Shown here: one piece after another, positions 36,729-46,298 of the stretch | Layout: each line of letters begins with the position of its first letter | Numbering within the stretch: the first letter of the stretch is position 1 | DNA from: Dehalococcoidia bacterium | GTDB lineage: Bacteria; Chloroflexota; Dehalococcoidia; E44-bin15 | NCBI GenBank assembly: GCA_035528575.1 | Contig: DATKYK010000036.1 | Coordinates: 1 to 64,000 of the forward strand | Length of the DNA stretch: 64,000 nucleotides | Direction of reading: 5' to 3' | Notes under the pieces: model-generated | Database searches by the model: none | What the model saw: the letters and a program-made list of their open reading frames with translations, nothing else | What the model was told of the DNA's origin: nothing | Made by a program: the position numbers and the translations under genes

Positions 36729-37475
36729 CTATTTCCTGATGAATATGCTATCTTGCTGAAGAGGGGCACCGTCAAGTGGACTTTTCAACTCCCCCCAGCT
36801 ACCTGCGTAGATAAAACCGTTTTCGTGTAGCAGTTCATAGATATCCGAAAACAGCGGTTGACCCTTGTACAGCTCATTAAATGATGTTTCTATGATGATT
36901 ACCTTAACCCTGCCTAAAATGCTTCTAGAACCCATTATCACCCTGTCTTCGTACCCCTGCACGTCTATCTTTAGTAGAATGTTGTTTTCTAAGTCGAGTT
37001 CCTGCGCGATATTATCAAGAGTCCTCACATCGGCAGTTTCCAATGTATAACCTGCCGAGAAGGGGAATGTTTCTTCGTGTAGTTTTGCCATTTTCAGTGG
37101 CGAAGAGCTAGGAGAAAACTCACTACGGTGTATTTGTAGTCTCCCTTCTTTATCACCCAGAGCTAAATTGAAAGATCTGAAATCTGGCACTTTCTTCATA
37201 GCATCATTCAACTGCATGTAACAATCGTGCAAGGGCTCAAAAGAATATATTTTGGCATTGGGGAATAATTCATGAAACTGTAGTGCAGATTCACCGATAT
37301 GCGCTCCAACATCGATAATAGTCTTGATATTCATGTTTTGAATCCATTTGAACTTGTCTTCTTGTGATGGTGCAAACTTATATTCATCCCCTGCAATTAC
37401 TTCATCAGTTCGTGTTATCCTGAAGCCTATGAGCGAGAATAACTTCTTAATAAATTCTTTAATTAGCGATTTCAT
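36729..37475 (-). CDS. FkbM family SAM-dependent methyltransferase
   Basis: 248-residue FkbM methyltransferase, normal length. KTIIDVGAHIGESALQFHEL is the SAM motif, AKIYSFEPLHDCYMQL the acidic partner, VRTLDNIAQELDLENNILLK then IDVQGYEDRVIMGSRSIL the FkbM signature, and VIIIETSFNELYKGQPLFSD the C-terminal block. GGAGAA precedes ATG 37475. Single gene, minus strand, with a MITE-like element 20 bp upstream of the start. Likely sugar O-methyltransferase. Confidence 0.92.
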   Translation of the reverse strand: MKSLIKEFIKKLFSLIGFRITRTDEVIAGDEYKFAPSQEDKFKWIQNMNIKTIIDVGAHIGESALQFHELFPNAKIYSFEPLHDCYMQLNDAMKKVPDFRSFNLALGDKEGRLQIHRSEFSPSSSPLKMAKLHEETFPFSAGYTLETADVRTLDNIAQELDLENNILLKIDVQGYEDRVIMGSRSILGRVKVIIIETSFNELYKGQPLFSDIYELLHENGFIYAGSWGELKSPLDGAPLQQDSIFIRK

Positions 37476-37495
37476 TTTTGGTTCTCCATTTATCT

Positions 37496-37620
37496 GAGAC
37501 TGCTAAAATAGTCTCAGTCAACCCCCTAATCCCCCAATCTTGGGGGACTTTTTAAAGCTGGGGGACACCCCCAGAACCCCCGTCCCGATTATATCGGGGC
37601 ACCTCTTTTTCAGCGGTCTC
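37496..37620 (-). mobile_element. MITE-like element, full copy B (inverted)
   Basis: 125 bp, same element as copy A in the opposite orientation, ending in GAGACTGCTAAAA and TTTTTCAGCGGTCTC, with a perfect 5-bp target duplication TATCT (37491-37495 and 37621-37625). It differs from copy A by a substituted palindromic block, CCCGATTATATCGGG. The 37621-37823 remainder shows no gene. Confidence 0.85.
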
Positions 37621-37823
37621 TATCTCAATATATACAGGGATTTCACATATTTAACCCTTGCGTCTTCAGTATGACGGAATCTTGTAAGCCTAAAACGGTC
37701 CACCTTTGCCATTTCTATTTTGTAACAACGCCAAGTCATCCAGATAGTATTAACTTTAGCAGTACAAAGATAATATCACGGCACACCATTGAAGGATCCT
37801 TAAGTGATTTCCAACAGTAGCCT

Positions 37824-38789
37824 TCATGATAGCTTGCTCTTACGCATCTTACCGATTACCGCCCTTACCAACCTGAACCTGCGGTTTCCAAGCAAGAACC
37901 CCAGCAAAATCATCCATCCAGCAACAGCGAACGGGTTATTCCACGCGAGGGCTACGTACTTCTTGAGTGCGTCGCCTCTTCGTCCTCTCTCAAACGCCGC
38001 TTGCGCTTCAAGTAGAAGAAGTATAGCGAACACTTTTCTTTTCACATCTTTGCGGTCTCTCGCCGAAAGGTTTTGAAGTAAATGGCGATTTCTCTCATAG
38101 GTCATCTTCATTGTGCTAATATGAAGATCCCTGCTTGATATCATGGAGATTCCCTTAGGATGTTGCCGGTATTCAACCAAGGGGATAGGACAATAAGCGA
38201 CCGTGAATCTGCTGGTAAAGCGAATCCTCATGTCCCAGTCCTCCCATATGTGAAGCTCTTCATCATAGAAGCCCACTTGCTCCAGGGCATCACGAGTCAT
38301 AAGTTCATTCCTATATGTATGGCCCTTAGGCCAGTCAAGGCTAAAGGTTTCTTTTAAAACGTATCCACTAGGAGGGGCATCGCGTTCGGCCCAGAGGCCT
38401 GTTCTCTGCCCATGCTCATCAATGTAGTAGATGTTTGAGAAGACCGTACTAGCCTCTGGATGTCGCTGCAGTGTCTCAAGCTCCAACTCGAGTTTGCTAG
38501 GCAAGAACCTATCATCACCGTCTAGGAAAGAGATCAAATCCCCTCGCACTTGCCTCAGGGCAAAATTGCGGTTCTTCGGAATGCCCAGTCCTTTTTCGTG
38601 GCAGAATGCTATTATTAGGTCGGGATAGCGCCTGGCATAATCCAGAATCATATCCTGGGAACCATCGGATGAGCAATCATCGACGATAATGATTTCGTAG
38701 GGTAAGAGCGTCTGTTTCAGAACAGATTCAATCGCCTCGCGCAGGTAATTCTTCTGGTTATATGATGTGATAATAACCGAGATCTTCAA
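37824..38789 (-). CDS. Family 2 glycosyltransferase
   Basis: 321-residue GT2 enzyme. ISVIITSYNQKNYLREAIES, IIVDDCSSDGSQDMILDY, IPKNRNFALRQVRGD and ISFLDGDDRFLPSKLELE (DGDD metal motif) are clear; YDEELHIWEDWDMRIRF is the acceptor-side block. The C-terminal third is basic and helical. The start is TTG 38789 behind GAGGA. Isolated minus-strand gene between the MITE-bearing spacer and a methyltransferase. Confidence 0.92.
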   Translation of the reverse strand: MKISVIITSYNQKNYLREAIESVLKQTLLPYEIIIVDDCSSDGSQDMILDYARRYPDLIIAFCHEKGLGIPKNRNFALRQVRGDLISFLDGDDRFLPSKLELELETLQRHPEASTVFSNIYYIDEHGQRTGLWAERDAPPSGYVLKETFSLDWPKGHTYRNELMTRDALEQVGFYDEELHIWEDWDMRIRFTSRFTVAYCPIPLVEYRQHPKGISMISSRDLHISTMKMTYERNRHLLQNLSARDRKDVKRKVFAILLLLEAQAAFERGRRGDALKKYVALAWNNPFAVAGWMILLGFLLGNRRFRLVRAVIGKMRKSKLS

Positions 38790-38942
38790 AGCAAGTCCTC
38801 AATCGCGTTTGGATTAGTCCTTTGACTTAAGGTATCTTACGGCCAGTTGAACATAAACATGGATTTGCCCCACCCAATTTTGCCATAGACCTGACGAACG
38901 AACTGGGTATAATGGGTGTAATTGATTCGGAATCCAGGCCCC

Positions 38943-39473
38943 CTATTTACCCCTTCTTGGCCAAGCATCCACGATGAGACTGCTATATGATAGGGGAACC
39001 TCCCTATTCCTAAGACCGTAATCGGCAGAGCGTACTACAAATCCATCGCTTGTCTCCCATGGTGAGCGATGAAATTGCCCCGCTTCGTCGAAATACTCCA
39101 GCAGGTTGTGATCGTACTGCTCCTCGGATAGGACACGCGTAATCGTGACGTGATTATAAAGGACCTTATGGTCGTCAGCACCGATCCCGCTCCCCCCTGG
39201 CTTCACAAAGTCTATGTAAGACGGATCAGGATGAAAACCATCGGGGACGGCTATTCTTATGAACCCTTCCTTGGTCAGAAGCGGTTGGACGTTCCTCAAG
39301 AACAAGCGAAAACTGTCTTCGGTCCAGTGCTCAATAACGTGCTCTGCCAGAATCCGGTCTATACCGCCTCGCGGGAAGATACTCCTCCAGTGTGCTGGAT
39401 TCAAAGCATCTAAGACGGGAAGATCAGTGTATAGCCAGTCCTCGTATGTTCGAGTAGCAGATCCTATAACCAC
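38943..39473 (-). CDS. SAM-dependent methyltransferase, possibly 5'-truncated
   Basis: 176-residue methyltransferase of the group that starts with a G-S/C-G motif and lacks a long N-terminal lead: VVIGSATRTYEDWLYTDLPV, then RILAEHVIEHWTEDSFRLFL (the H-V-x-EH block), VQPLLTKEGFIRIAVPDGFH and HRSPWETSDG. The start is GTG 39473. Translating further upstream in the same frame gives RQRAKTLCREGRPVK, which reads like the usual lead, but a TAG cuts it 18 codons before the GTG. The gene may thus have lost its 5' end, or simply start at GTG. Confidence 0.75.
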   Translation of the reverse strand: MVIGSATRTYEDWLYTDLPVLDALNPAHWRSIFPRGGIDRILAEHVIEHWTEDSFRLFLRNVQPLLTKEGFIRIAVPDGFHPDPSYIDFVKPGGSGIGADDHKVLYNHVTITRVLSEEQYDHNLLEYFDEAGQFHRSPWETSDGFVVRSADYGLRNREVPLSYSSLIVDAWPRRGK

Positions 39474-39609
39474 CTTTACCGGCCTACCTTCGCGACAAAG
39501 CGTCTTAGCACGCTGTCGCAGAACATAGCGCTACTTACGGTTTTCGATACCCCTCCTCAAGATGTACCGTAACGCGTTCAGTTTTCGTCGTGGGCGGGTC
39601 ACTGGCCAA

Positions 39610-39950
39610 CTAGTCGCCACGACCCCTCGCTTTCAGCCCCGGGCATCGGTTAAATAGTCGACGTAGGAGCGCTGGACAGTCTGTGTTCATAATTAGGATT
39701 TCGTTGACTCTATTGCCCTCACCGAACAAGTCCGTCCGGTAATCGAGCCTGGGCGTCTCCTGAGAGGATAAACTGCTTAGCTTCGGAGACAACTATCGAT
39801 GCGAGAGACCGGAATAAACCAACATTGGAATAAGGCTCGAGACTACCTTTTCGCAGGTCAAAGCCAGTCTTCAAGTCCAATCTAATAATTTCTTGCCCTT
39901 CTGACTTCAATTTGCTGCTTGAGCCAGCCCCATCTAGAACTCGGTTTTTT
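39610..39950 (-). pseudogene. Fragmented methyltransferase-like remnant
   Basis: Minus-strand frames between the two neighbouring genes encode KNRVLDGAGSSSKLKSEGQE and IIRLDLKTGFDL, which resemble motif I and II of a class I methyltransferase, then drift between frames, with SRVNEILIMN-type sequence (NRVNEILIMNTDCPALLRRL) in a different frame at the 3' end. No continuous gene. Overlaps the 3' end of the next glycosyltransferase by a few bases. Confidence 0.35.
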
Positions 39951-40920
39951 TCAGCAACCATACTCTTTCCTGTACCTGGATTTCCTGTGTGTCCGCCAGC
40001 CCCCACTGGGGGCCGTTTTGATATGGCAGGTTTCCGTAGATGTCGAAGCTCTCACCATGATGCGGCTTCACCCCATGAACTATCGATTCCGGATGGTCGA
40101 GATGAAAATATGAACCGATATACCGCGGTTTCACGCCCAAGTGATACAACTGGGCCAATCCGCGCCGATCGCATCCGCTTCGTCTGCCGGTCAGCGATTC
40201 GTCATAGCCACGCGCCTTATACCACGCATCTCTATGAGCAAGCAGGAAATCCCCTATATAGTTGTGTTCCTTATTCATTATATATGTTAACCGGTGCAGT
40301 TTGCGATTGGCAAGTGTACGAAGAGACAGTCTCCGGCCACCCCACTTAAACTCGGTTCTGTTTGTGCCATACAGATATTCTTTTTGCAAACGGTGCAGAC
40401 GATTGGTTATCTCGGGCCCCAACACGACATCTGGATTCATAACGCAGACCCATGGCGTCCTTGCTCTCCTGATGCCAACATTCTTGGCAAAGTATTCCAT
40501 CACCGGGATGTCAGGATTGGTAGAGAGACTATCATGTATTTCCGGCGGCACTACGTATACGCGCAGATTGGGGAATCGCTTCACCAGCCAGCCTGCATCT
40601 GATCGTTGCTCCGGCAAACGGTTCCACTCTACGTAGATTACCTCTCCGTCTATGTAGCGAAGGTTCCATGACAGTGTGGCCTCAATCCTGGATCTGAGGT
40701 CCCCGTGATAGAGGTCACTACGTCCAATAAGAACAATCGTGATCTCCGGTTTGCCACAAACGGCTATAATCACTAGGTGCCATAGTCGGAACAGCGTCAA
40801 CTCGAGCAACCATTTTACGTAGTACCTCGAAACTTCCAAGCCATATCGATAAAACCATCCGGCGGCTGCCCTAGGATGAGTAATGGCCCGGTAAAGCTTA
40901 GCCTTGATGTGCCATTCCAT
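39934..40920 (-). CDS. Glycosyltransferase-like protein (GT-A type)
   Basis: 328-residue protein. ITIVLIGRSDLYHGDLRSRI starts a GT-A-like domain; EYFAKNVGIRRARTPWVCVM then NPDVVLGP supplies the DxD-equivalent NPD; YIGDFLLAHRDAWYKARGYD and RRGLAQLYHLGVKPRYIG are acceptor-side elements. An N-terminal segment WLLELTLFRLWHLVIIAVCG is hydrophobic and could anchor the protein. ATG 40920 (after GGGTGAC) is preferred to the frame opening at 40959. Probably a membrane-associated GT2-like enzyme; specificity unknown. Confidence 0.8.
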   Translation of the reverse strand: MEWHIKAKLYRAITHPRAAAGWFYRYGLEVSRYYVKWLLELTLFRLWHLVIIAVCGKPEITIVLIGRSDLYHGDLRSRIEATLSWNLRYIDGEVIYVEWNRLPEQRSDAGWLVKRFPNLRVYVVPPEIHDSLSTNPDIPVMEYFAKNVGIRRARTPWVCVMNPDVVLGPEITNRLHRLQKEYLYGTNRTEFKWGGRRLSLRTLANRKLHRLTYIMNKEHNYIGDFLLAHRDAWYKARGYDESLTGRRSGCDRRGLAQLYHLGVKPRYIGSYFHLDHPESIVHGVKPHHGESFDIYGNLPYQNGPQWGLADTQEIQVQERVWLLKKTEF

Positions 40921-41058
40921 AATAGTCACCCGGTGCGGCGAAGCGCTCTTGCAGACCAACTAATGGATCTAATGAGTTCTGATTTTCTACTCCATATTTC
41001 GGCCTTGAGAGTCCTTGTATCAGGGATCGCTTGATGAAAGTGGATCGGTTAGCAGGCG

Positions 41059-42879
41059 CTAGATTTCTTCCTCTTGCCTGCTGTAAAGCTCCCAATATTT
41101 CCCTTTTTTATTGAGCAGTTGGTCATGTGTGCCGCTCTCCACAACCCTCCCCCCATCGAGAACATATATCGCATCTGCGTTCCTGATAGTTGACAGCCTG
41201 TGGGCAACTACCAGTGTTGTGCAGCTCTCGGATACCTTGTCGATCGCCTTCTGGACGACCCTCTCCGAGATATTATCCAAGGCGCTTGTGGCTTCATCCA
41301 GCACCAATATTTGTGGCCTTCGAATCATGGCCCTTGCGATGGCGATACGTTGTCTTTCGCCGCCGGAAAGCCTCACTCCACGATCGCCAACAACGGTATC
41401 ATAGCCCGCATCAAGCTGCTGGATAAACTCATGAGCGCCGGCCACTTGCGTTGCTTCCATTATCTTGTCCAAATCATACTCAGTTCCGAATTCGATATTA
41501 TCCTTTACCGATGCGTTGTAGATAAACGTCTCCTGCCCTACGAACCCAACTGCGCTCTGAAGTGAAGACAGCTCGTAATCTTTGATATCCACACCATCGA
41601 TCAGTATGACGCCGTTGTCTACATCGTACAGTCGTAGGAACAGGTCCACAATGGTTGACTTGCCGGCGCCGGACGGACCGACTATTGCGGTCACCTTGTC
41701 CTTATCTACTCTGAGTGAGATGTCACTCACAGTGACACTCTCTTTGTTCTTGTGAGTGAAGCTGACGTTTCTCAACTCGATTCCCGACCGAAGCCCGGAG
41801 AACCCCCTGGTTCCATTTATAATCTTGCTATAGGTTTTATCCTCCAGAAGCTCATAAGTTACCTCCAGATTTGGCAGTGCATTCATGATCCCCATTATCT
41901 GGGAACCGAGACCTGACACGCGGGGAAGCAATCTAAATGCCGCATAACCGAATGTACCGATCAACGGAAGCAGGGAAGCGAAACTATAGGGCCATACCCA
42001 CCAGACCACAATTATAAAGATTGCAATTGAAAGATACATCAGCATGTCCAGAACTCGTGTAGGTATCGCTGTCCACACTGCATTCTTTACCCAAAACCGC
42101 CACCGAGTCATTACCGCTTCGTTAAACCGTTGTTGCCATCTCGAAAACGTCCCGGTAGTGATAATCTGCTTGGCTCCGGTTATGTACTCGTTTAACACCA
42201 CATTTTCGTCCTGACTGGCCAACAGCATTCCCTTTCCCGCGACATAGGAAACCTTAACACTCAGGTACCTGGTAAAGTAGGAGTAGGCTATACCGCCAAG
42301 CAACACACCGATCGTGGCCTTCCAGGAGAGGGAGAAGAGCAGGGCCAGCACCGATATTAACAGTACGATTGCAGCGAGAGATGTCGTCATTGCCATTAAT
42401 ATAGTCGCTATGGATTCAGGTGCTCCTTTAGCCTTGTACAGTAGGTCGCCCTGTCTATTATCGACAAAGAACTGGTAGTCGAACTGGGTATACTTCTGGA
42501 ATACCTTTTTTTTGTAGTCTGTCGACACCTTCGCAGTCGTTCTCGCAGATAGATTGATATACACCAACATGACCAGAAAGACCAGGAGCGTCAATATAAT
42601 AAACACGATGGAGTTCGCTACCAGGACGCTATCAACCGGGATAATTCCTGCTATATGGCTTAGGACGATAAAGAAGGGGTTACCACTCAGGTAGCTTGGC
42701 TGATCTAAGGTTGCCTGCAGTATGGGGAACAAAACAGCCATTAGCAGAGTTTCGAGGTAGCCAGCAATTATAGCAAGGCCCAGCAGCATGAACAATCGGC
42801 CCTTATAGTTCCTGAGGAAGAACCAGATCGTTCTCAGTCTGCTGGTCTTTGCCTCACCCTCAGATCGCTGTTGTTTCAT
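41059..42879 (-). CDS. ABC transporter, fused permease/ATPase, lipid-linked glycan flippase (PglK/MsbA-like)
   Basis: 606-residue half-transporter. Residues ~20-330 form the exporter membrane domain with six predicted hydrophobic helices (for example LFMLLGLAIIAGYLETLLMA, IVFIILTLLVFLVMLVYI, IAIFIIVVWWVWPYSF). The ATPase domain has Walker A GPSGAGKST, signature LSGGERQRIAIARAM, Walker B ILVLDEATSALD and switch His in VVAHRLSTIRN. In this locus it is the only intact candidate for flipping the lipid-linked glycan across the membrane, since both Wzx genes are decayed. Homodimer expected. ATG 42879; single gene on the minus strand. Confidence 0.9.
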   Translation of the reverse strand: MKQQRSEGEAKTSRLRTIWFFLRNYKGRLFMLLGLAIIAGYLETLLMAVLFPILQATLDQPSYLSGNPFFIVLSHIAGIIPVDSVLVANSIVFIILTLLVFLVMLVYINLSARTTAKVSTDYKKKVFQKYTQFDYQFFVDNRQGDLLYKAKGAPESIATILMAMTTSLAAIVLLISVLALLFSLSWKATIGVLLGGIAYSYFTRYLSVKVSYVAGKGMLLASQDENVVLNEYITGAKQIITTGTFSRWQQRFNEAVMTRWRFWVKNAVWTAIPTRVLDMLMYLSIAIFIIVVWWVWPYSFASLLPLIGTFGYAAFRLLPRVSGLGSQIMGIMNALPNLEVTYELLEDKTYSKIINGTRGFSGLRSGIELRNVSFTHKNKESVTVSDISLRVDKDKVTAIVGPSGAGKSTIVDLFLRLYDVDNGVILIDGVDIKDYELSSLQSAVGFVGQETFIYNASVKDNIEFGTEYDLDKIMEATQVAGAHEFIQQLDAGYDTVVGDRGVRLSGGERQRIAIARAMIRRPQILVLDEATSALDNISERVVQKAIDKVSESCTTLVVAHRLSTIRNADAIYVLDGGRVVESGTHDQLLNKKGKYWELYSRQEEEI

Positions 42880-43243
42880 CCGCTTTCAACCCGATGCTTC
42901 TAGGTCTATACCGTCCCAGGATATTAGACTAGCACTGATGCCGCGCACGGTCAAGCGCCAAGCCAGCTCGGCTATGGCCTACCGCTCGTGCGACCTCTAG
43001 CGCATTAATTCCCCTTTTCCCTTTAGTCATTATGAGTTCTCGCGCACCGCCGCGGTCAAGGAGATGAATCCAGCCCCCGCACATATAGACCGTCACCACC
43101 GCGGCCACTCCCACATTGTGTTCTTAAACCTACCAGGAACCCGTTATCAAGACGTCCATTAGTATTATCTTCACTTCTAAACCAGATGATGATTAAGCTG
43201 GATGTCCTTAGTTGACCCATCCTTTCTGTAAGTTGGCCTATAT
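42880..43243. other. Gene-free spacer, GC-rich in its first half
   Basis: A 61-codon minus-strand frame at 42929-43114 shows no family resemblance and no ribosome site. The stretch separates the ABC transporter from the tandem glycosyltransferase array. Nothing else recognised. Confidence 0.5.
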
Positions 43244-44179
43244 TTACTTGCTTTGCCTATTGACTAGCCCCGCCAAGATCCCTCCAGCCATATTAAGCGC
43301 CCATAGAAAGCACCTGAGCTTCATTTTCACAAAGACGGACAACTTCCGGGGCCGCGGTTTCACAAACAAGAACTTGGGGCTAGGTTCCAATAAAGCCCTG
43401 ACTAGAGTGCGGGTTATATCTAACGTATACCAAAGCAGCACCTTCGGTAAATATCTCGGGTAATACTTCTTAAGTATCAGAATATGATTTCTACAGAGTA
43501 AGTAGTTAACCTCCATCCGTGGTATGCTTGGCTCCAGATAATGCGCAACCAGTTTTTCGGGAAACATACATGCTTTATAATCCGTTTCAGCCTGGAGTCT
43601 CAGGCCAAACTCAACATCTTCGTGGTACATACGGTAGTTCTCGTCAAAAAGCCCTATCCGGTCAAAAACATCCTTCCTATAAAAGGGGGCAGTTCCGGCA
43701 ATCCAATCTACCGGGCGTATTCCCTGAAAATCATCCGTCAGGTTCACCGGAAGCCCCCCTTTAAAACTCCCTCCGGTGAACCAGTTATCTCCATCCTGAT
43801 CTACCATGATACAGGATAATACACCTATGGAACCGTCGGCATCCAGGATTTCGACGTTTCTCTCCACAAAATTGCTTTTCACCTCAGTGTCTGCATTCAG
43901 CAGGCAGATATATTCTCCCTTTGCCAGTCCGATCCCTTTGTTGCAGGTTTTAATGAAACGCATGTTTTCGGTGTTTTCAACCAGGCGCATGTTTCTATGG
44001 TCTTTGATAAATGTTTCAATGTACTCCACTACTGACCTGTCCGGCGTGGCATCGTCTATGATTATGACCTCATAATCACCAAATGTCTGATCTGTAATGC
44101 TCGGCAGCAGTCTTTTTAAATATTCCTTCTGATTGTAGTGTGGGATTATGATGCTAACCTTACACATGCTGTTTTCCAT
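43244..44179 (-). CDS. Family 2 glycosyltransferase, tandem paralogue 1
   Basis: 311-residue GT2 enzyme, one of four tandem copies. KVSIIIPHYNQKEYLKRLLP, IIIDDATPDRSVVEYIETF, ENTENMRFIKTCNKGI and YICLLNADTEVKSNFVERN (DxD region) lead to GDNWFTGGSFKGGLPVNLTD and the block NYRMYHEDVEFGLRLQ. The C-terminus is shared with the other copies and ends LVNRQSK. Copy 1 shares its N-terminal allele with copy 2 but has its own segment YLEPSIPRMEVNYLLCRNH around residue 225. ATG follows AAGGGGCAGA. All four transcribe leftward and are separated by 40-140 bp. Confidence 0.93.
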   Translation of the reverse strand: MENSMCKVSIIIPHYNQKEYLKRLLPSITDQTFGDYEVIIIDDATPDRSVVEYIETFIKDHRNMRLVENTENMRFIKTCNKGIGLAKGEYICLLNADTEVKSNFVERNVEILDADGSIGVLSCIMVDQDGDNWFTGGSFKGGLPVNLTDDFQGIRPVDWIAGTAPFYRKDVFDRIGLFDENYRMYHEDVEFGLRLQAETDYKACMFPEKLVAHYLEPSIPRMEVNYLLCRNHILILKKYYPRYLPKVLLWYTLDITRTLVRALLEPSPKFLFVKPRPRKLSVFVKMKLRCFLWALNMAGGILAGLVNRQSK

Positions 44180-44216
44180 TCTGCCCCTTGCAGTTTTCGC
44201 TTCATTTAGCCCATGT

Positions 44217-45155
44217 TTACTTGCTTTGCCTATTGACTAGCACTGCCAAGATCCCTCCAGCCATATTAAGCGCCCATAGAAAGCACCTGAGCTTCATTTT
44301 CACAAAGAGGAACAACTTCCAGGGCCGCGGTTTCACAAACAAGGACAAATTGGGGGTAGGTTCCAATAAATCCCTGACTAGAGTGCGGGTTATATCTAAC
44401 GTGTACCAGAGCAGCACCTTCGGCAAATATCTCGGGTAATACTTTTTAAGCATCAGAATATGATTTCTACGGGCTAAGTCGTACATTTCACGCAATGGTA
44501 TGCTCCCCGCTAAATAGTGCGCGACCAGTTTTTCGGGAAACATACATGCTTTATAATCCGTTTCAGCCCGGAGTCTCAGGCCAAACTCAATATCTTCGTG
44601 GTACATACGGTAGTTCTCGTCAAGAAGTCCTATCCGGTCAAAAACATCCTTCCGGTAAAAGGGGGCAGTTCCAGCGACGAAATCTACCGGGCGTATTCCC
44701 TGAAAATCGTCTTTCAGGTTCACCGGAAGCCCCCCTTTGAAACTCCCTCCGGTGAACCAGTTATCTCCGTCCTGGTCGACTATCACGCAGGATAACGCAC
44801 CTATGGAACCGTCGGCATCCAGGATTTCGACGTTTCTCTCCACAAAATTGTTTTTCACTTCAGTGTCTGCATTCAGCAGGCAGATATATTCTCCCTTTGC
44901 CAGTTCGATCCCTTTGTTGCAGGTTTTGATGAAACGCATGTTCTCGGTGTTTTCGACCAGGCGCATGTTTCCATGGTCTTTGATAAATGTTTTGATGTAC
45001 TCCACTACTGACCTGTCCGGCGTGGCATCGTCTATGATTATGACTTCATAATCAGCGAATGTCTGATTTGCAATGCTCGGCAGCAGTCTTTTCAAATATT
45101 CCTTCTGATTGTAGTGTGGGATTATGATGCTAACTTTACACTTGCTGTTTTCCAT
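44217..45155 (-). CDS. Family 2 glycosyltransferase, tandem paralogue 2
   Basis: 312-residue GT2 enzyme, nearly the same as copy 1 over residues 1-220 (KVSIIIPHYNQKEYLKRLLP, YICLLNADTEVKNNFVERN, HEDIEFGLRLRAETDYKACM). It differs in the short segment YLAGSIPLREMYDLARRNH and in a few positions near the C-terminus. Start is ATG 45155 after CAGGGGGCAGA, aligned with copy 1; the upstream frame extension to 45173 is not used. Between copies 2 and 3 lies a partial MITE-like element. Likely adds a sugar to the same kind of acceptor as its paralogues. Confidence 0.92.
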   Translation of the reverse strand: MENSKCKVSIIIPHYNQKEYLKRLLPSIANQTFADYEVIIIDDATPDRSVVEYIKTFIKDHGNMRLVENTENMRFIKTCNKGIELAKGEYICLLNADTEVKNNFVERNVEILDADGSIGALSCVIVDQDGDNWFTGGSFKGGLPVNLKDDFQGIRPVDFVAGTAPFYRKDVFDRIGLLDENYRMYHEDIEFGLRLRAETDYKACMFPEKLVAHYLAGSIPLREMYDLARRNHILMLKKYYPRYLPKVLLWYTLDITRTLVRDLLEPTPNLSLFVKPRPWKLFLFVKMKLRCFLWALNMAGGILAVLVNRQSK

Positions 45156-45197
45156 TCTGCCCCCTGCAATCACGCCGGCTTGCCCCGCCTGCAGCCA

Positions 45198-45235
45198 CCC
45201 CGATAAAATCGGGGCACCTCTTTTTCAGCAGTCTC
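45198..45235 (+). mobile_element. MITE-like element, partial copy D
   Basis: Only the outer end of the element is present: CCCCGATAAAATCGGGG hairpin, then CACCTCTTTTTCAG and the terminal GCAGTCTC. It sits in the spacer between GT2 copies 2 and 3, with the same flank (GGATGAGGATTAAGCCGTAG) as partial copy E. Confidence 0.75.
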
Positions 45236-45296
45236 CGGATGAGGATTAAGCCGTAGAACCTGGGATGACCCGTATTTCGCTTCAGTTAGCCCATGT

Positions 45297-46259
45297 TTAC
45301 TTGCTTTGCCTATTGACTAACCCCGCCAAGATCCCTTCAGCCATATTAAGCGCCCATCGAAAGCACCTGAGCTTCATTTTCACAAAGAGGAACAACTTCC
45401 AGGGCCGCGGTTTCACAAACAAGGACAAATTGGGGCTAGGTTCCAATAAAGCCCTGACTAGAATGCGGCTTATATCTAACGTGTACCAGAGCAGCACCTT
45501 CGGCAAATATCTCGGGTAATACTTCTTAAGTGTCAGAATATGATTTCTACAGCCTAAGTAATACACTTCCTTAATTATTATGCGCATCTCTTCTGAACAG
45601 TCCACACTTGGTTTATTGTGTACAACCAGTTTTTCGGGAAACACACATACTTTATAATCCGTTTCAGCCCGAAGTCTCAGGCCAAACTCAATATCTTCGT
45701 GGTACATATGGTAGTTCTCGTCAAAAAGCCCTATCCGGTTAAAAACATCCTTCCTGTAAAAGGGTGCAGTTCCAGCGACGAAATCTACCGGGCGTATTCC
45801 CTGGAAATCATCCGTGAGGTTCACCGGAAGCCCCCCTTTAAAACTTCCTCCGGTGAACCAGTTATCTCCATCCTGGTCGACTATTACGCAGGATAACGCA
45901 CCTATGGAACCGTCGGCATCCAGGATTTCGACGTTTCTCTCCACAAAATTGCTTTTAACCTCAGTGTCCTGGTTCAGCAGGCAGATATATTCTCCGTTTG
46001 CCAGTCTAATTCCTTTATTGCAGGTCTTCACAAAACCCAGGTTCTCTCCATTCTCAATCAACCGCATGTTTCTATAGTCTTTGATAAATGTTCTTACATA
46101 TTCCAACACTGACTCATCCGGTGAAGAATCATCTATGATGATAACTTCGTAATCGTTAAATGTCTGATTTGCAATGCTTGGCAACAGCCTTTTTAAATGT
46201 TCCTTTCCATTATAGCTCGGGATTATTACACTGACTTTGTTCCCGCCTTGTTCCATCAT
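45297..46259 (-). CDS. Family 2 glycosyltransferase, tandem paralogue 3
   Basis: 320-residue GT2 enzyme. N-terminal allele differs from copies 1-2 and matches copy 4: ENGENLGFVKTCNKGIRLA and YICLLNQDTEVKSNFVERN. The middle (DADGSIGALSCVIVDQDGDN, GGSFKGGLPVNLTDDFQGIR) is common to all four. It carries the longest variant segment, HNKPSVDCSEEMRIIIKEVY then YLGCRNH, about nine residues longer than in the other copies. C-terminus again LVNRQSK. ATG follows GGAGGGAT. Confidence 0.92.
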   Translation of the reverse strand: MMEQGGNKVSVIIPSYNGKEHLKRLLPSIANQTFNDYEVIIIDDSSPDESVLEYVRTFIKDYRNMRLIENGENLGFVKTCNKGIRLANGEYICLLNQDTEVKSNFVERNVEILDADGSIGALSCVIVDQDGDNWFTGGSFKGGLPVNLTDDFQGIRPVDFVAGTAPFYRKDVFNRIGLFDENYHMYHEDIEFGLRLRAETDYKVCVFPEKLVVHNKPSVDCSEEMRIIIKEVYYLGCRNHILTLKKYYPRYLPKVLLWYTLDISRILVRALLEPSPNLSLFVKPRPWKLFLFVKMKLRCFRWALNMAEGILAGLVNRQSK

Positions 46260-46298
46260 ATCCCTCCACGGCCACGCCGGCTCACTATTCCTGCAGCC

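Noticed and set aside
42929-43114. 61-codon minus-strand frame between the ABC transporter and the glycosyltransferase array
   Set aside because: No homology, ribosome site or conservation to support it; treated as spacer.
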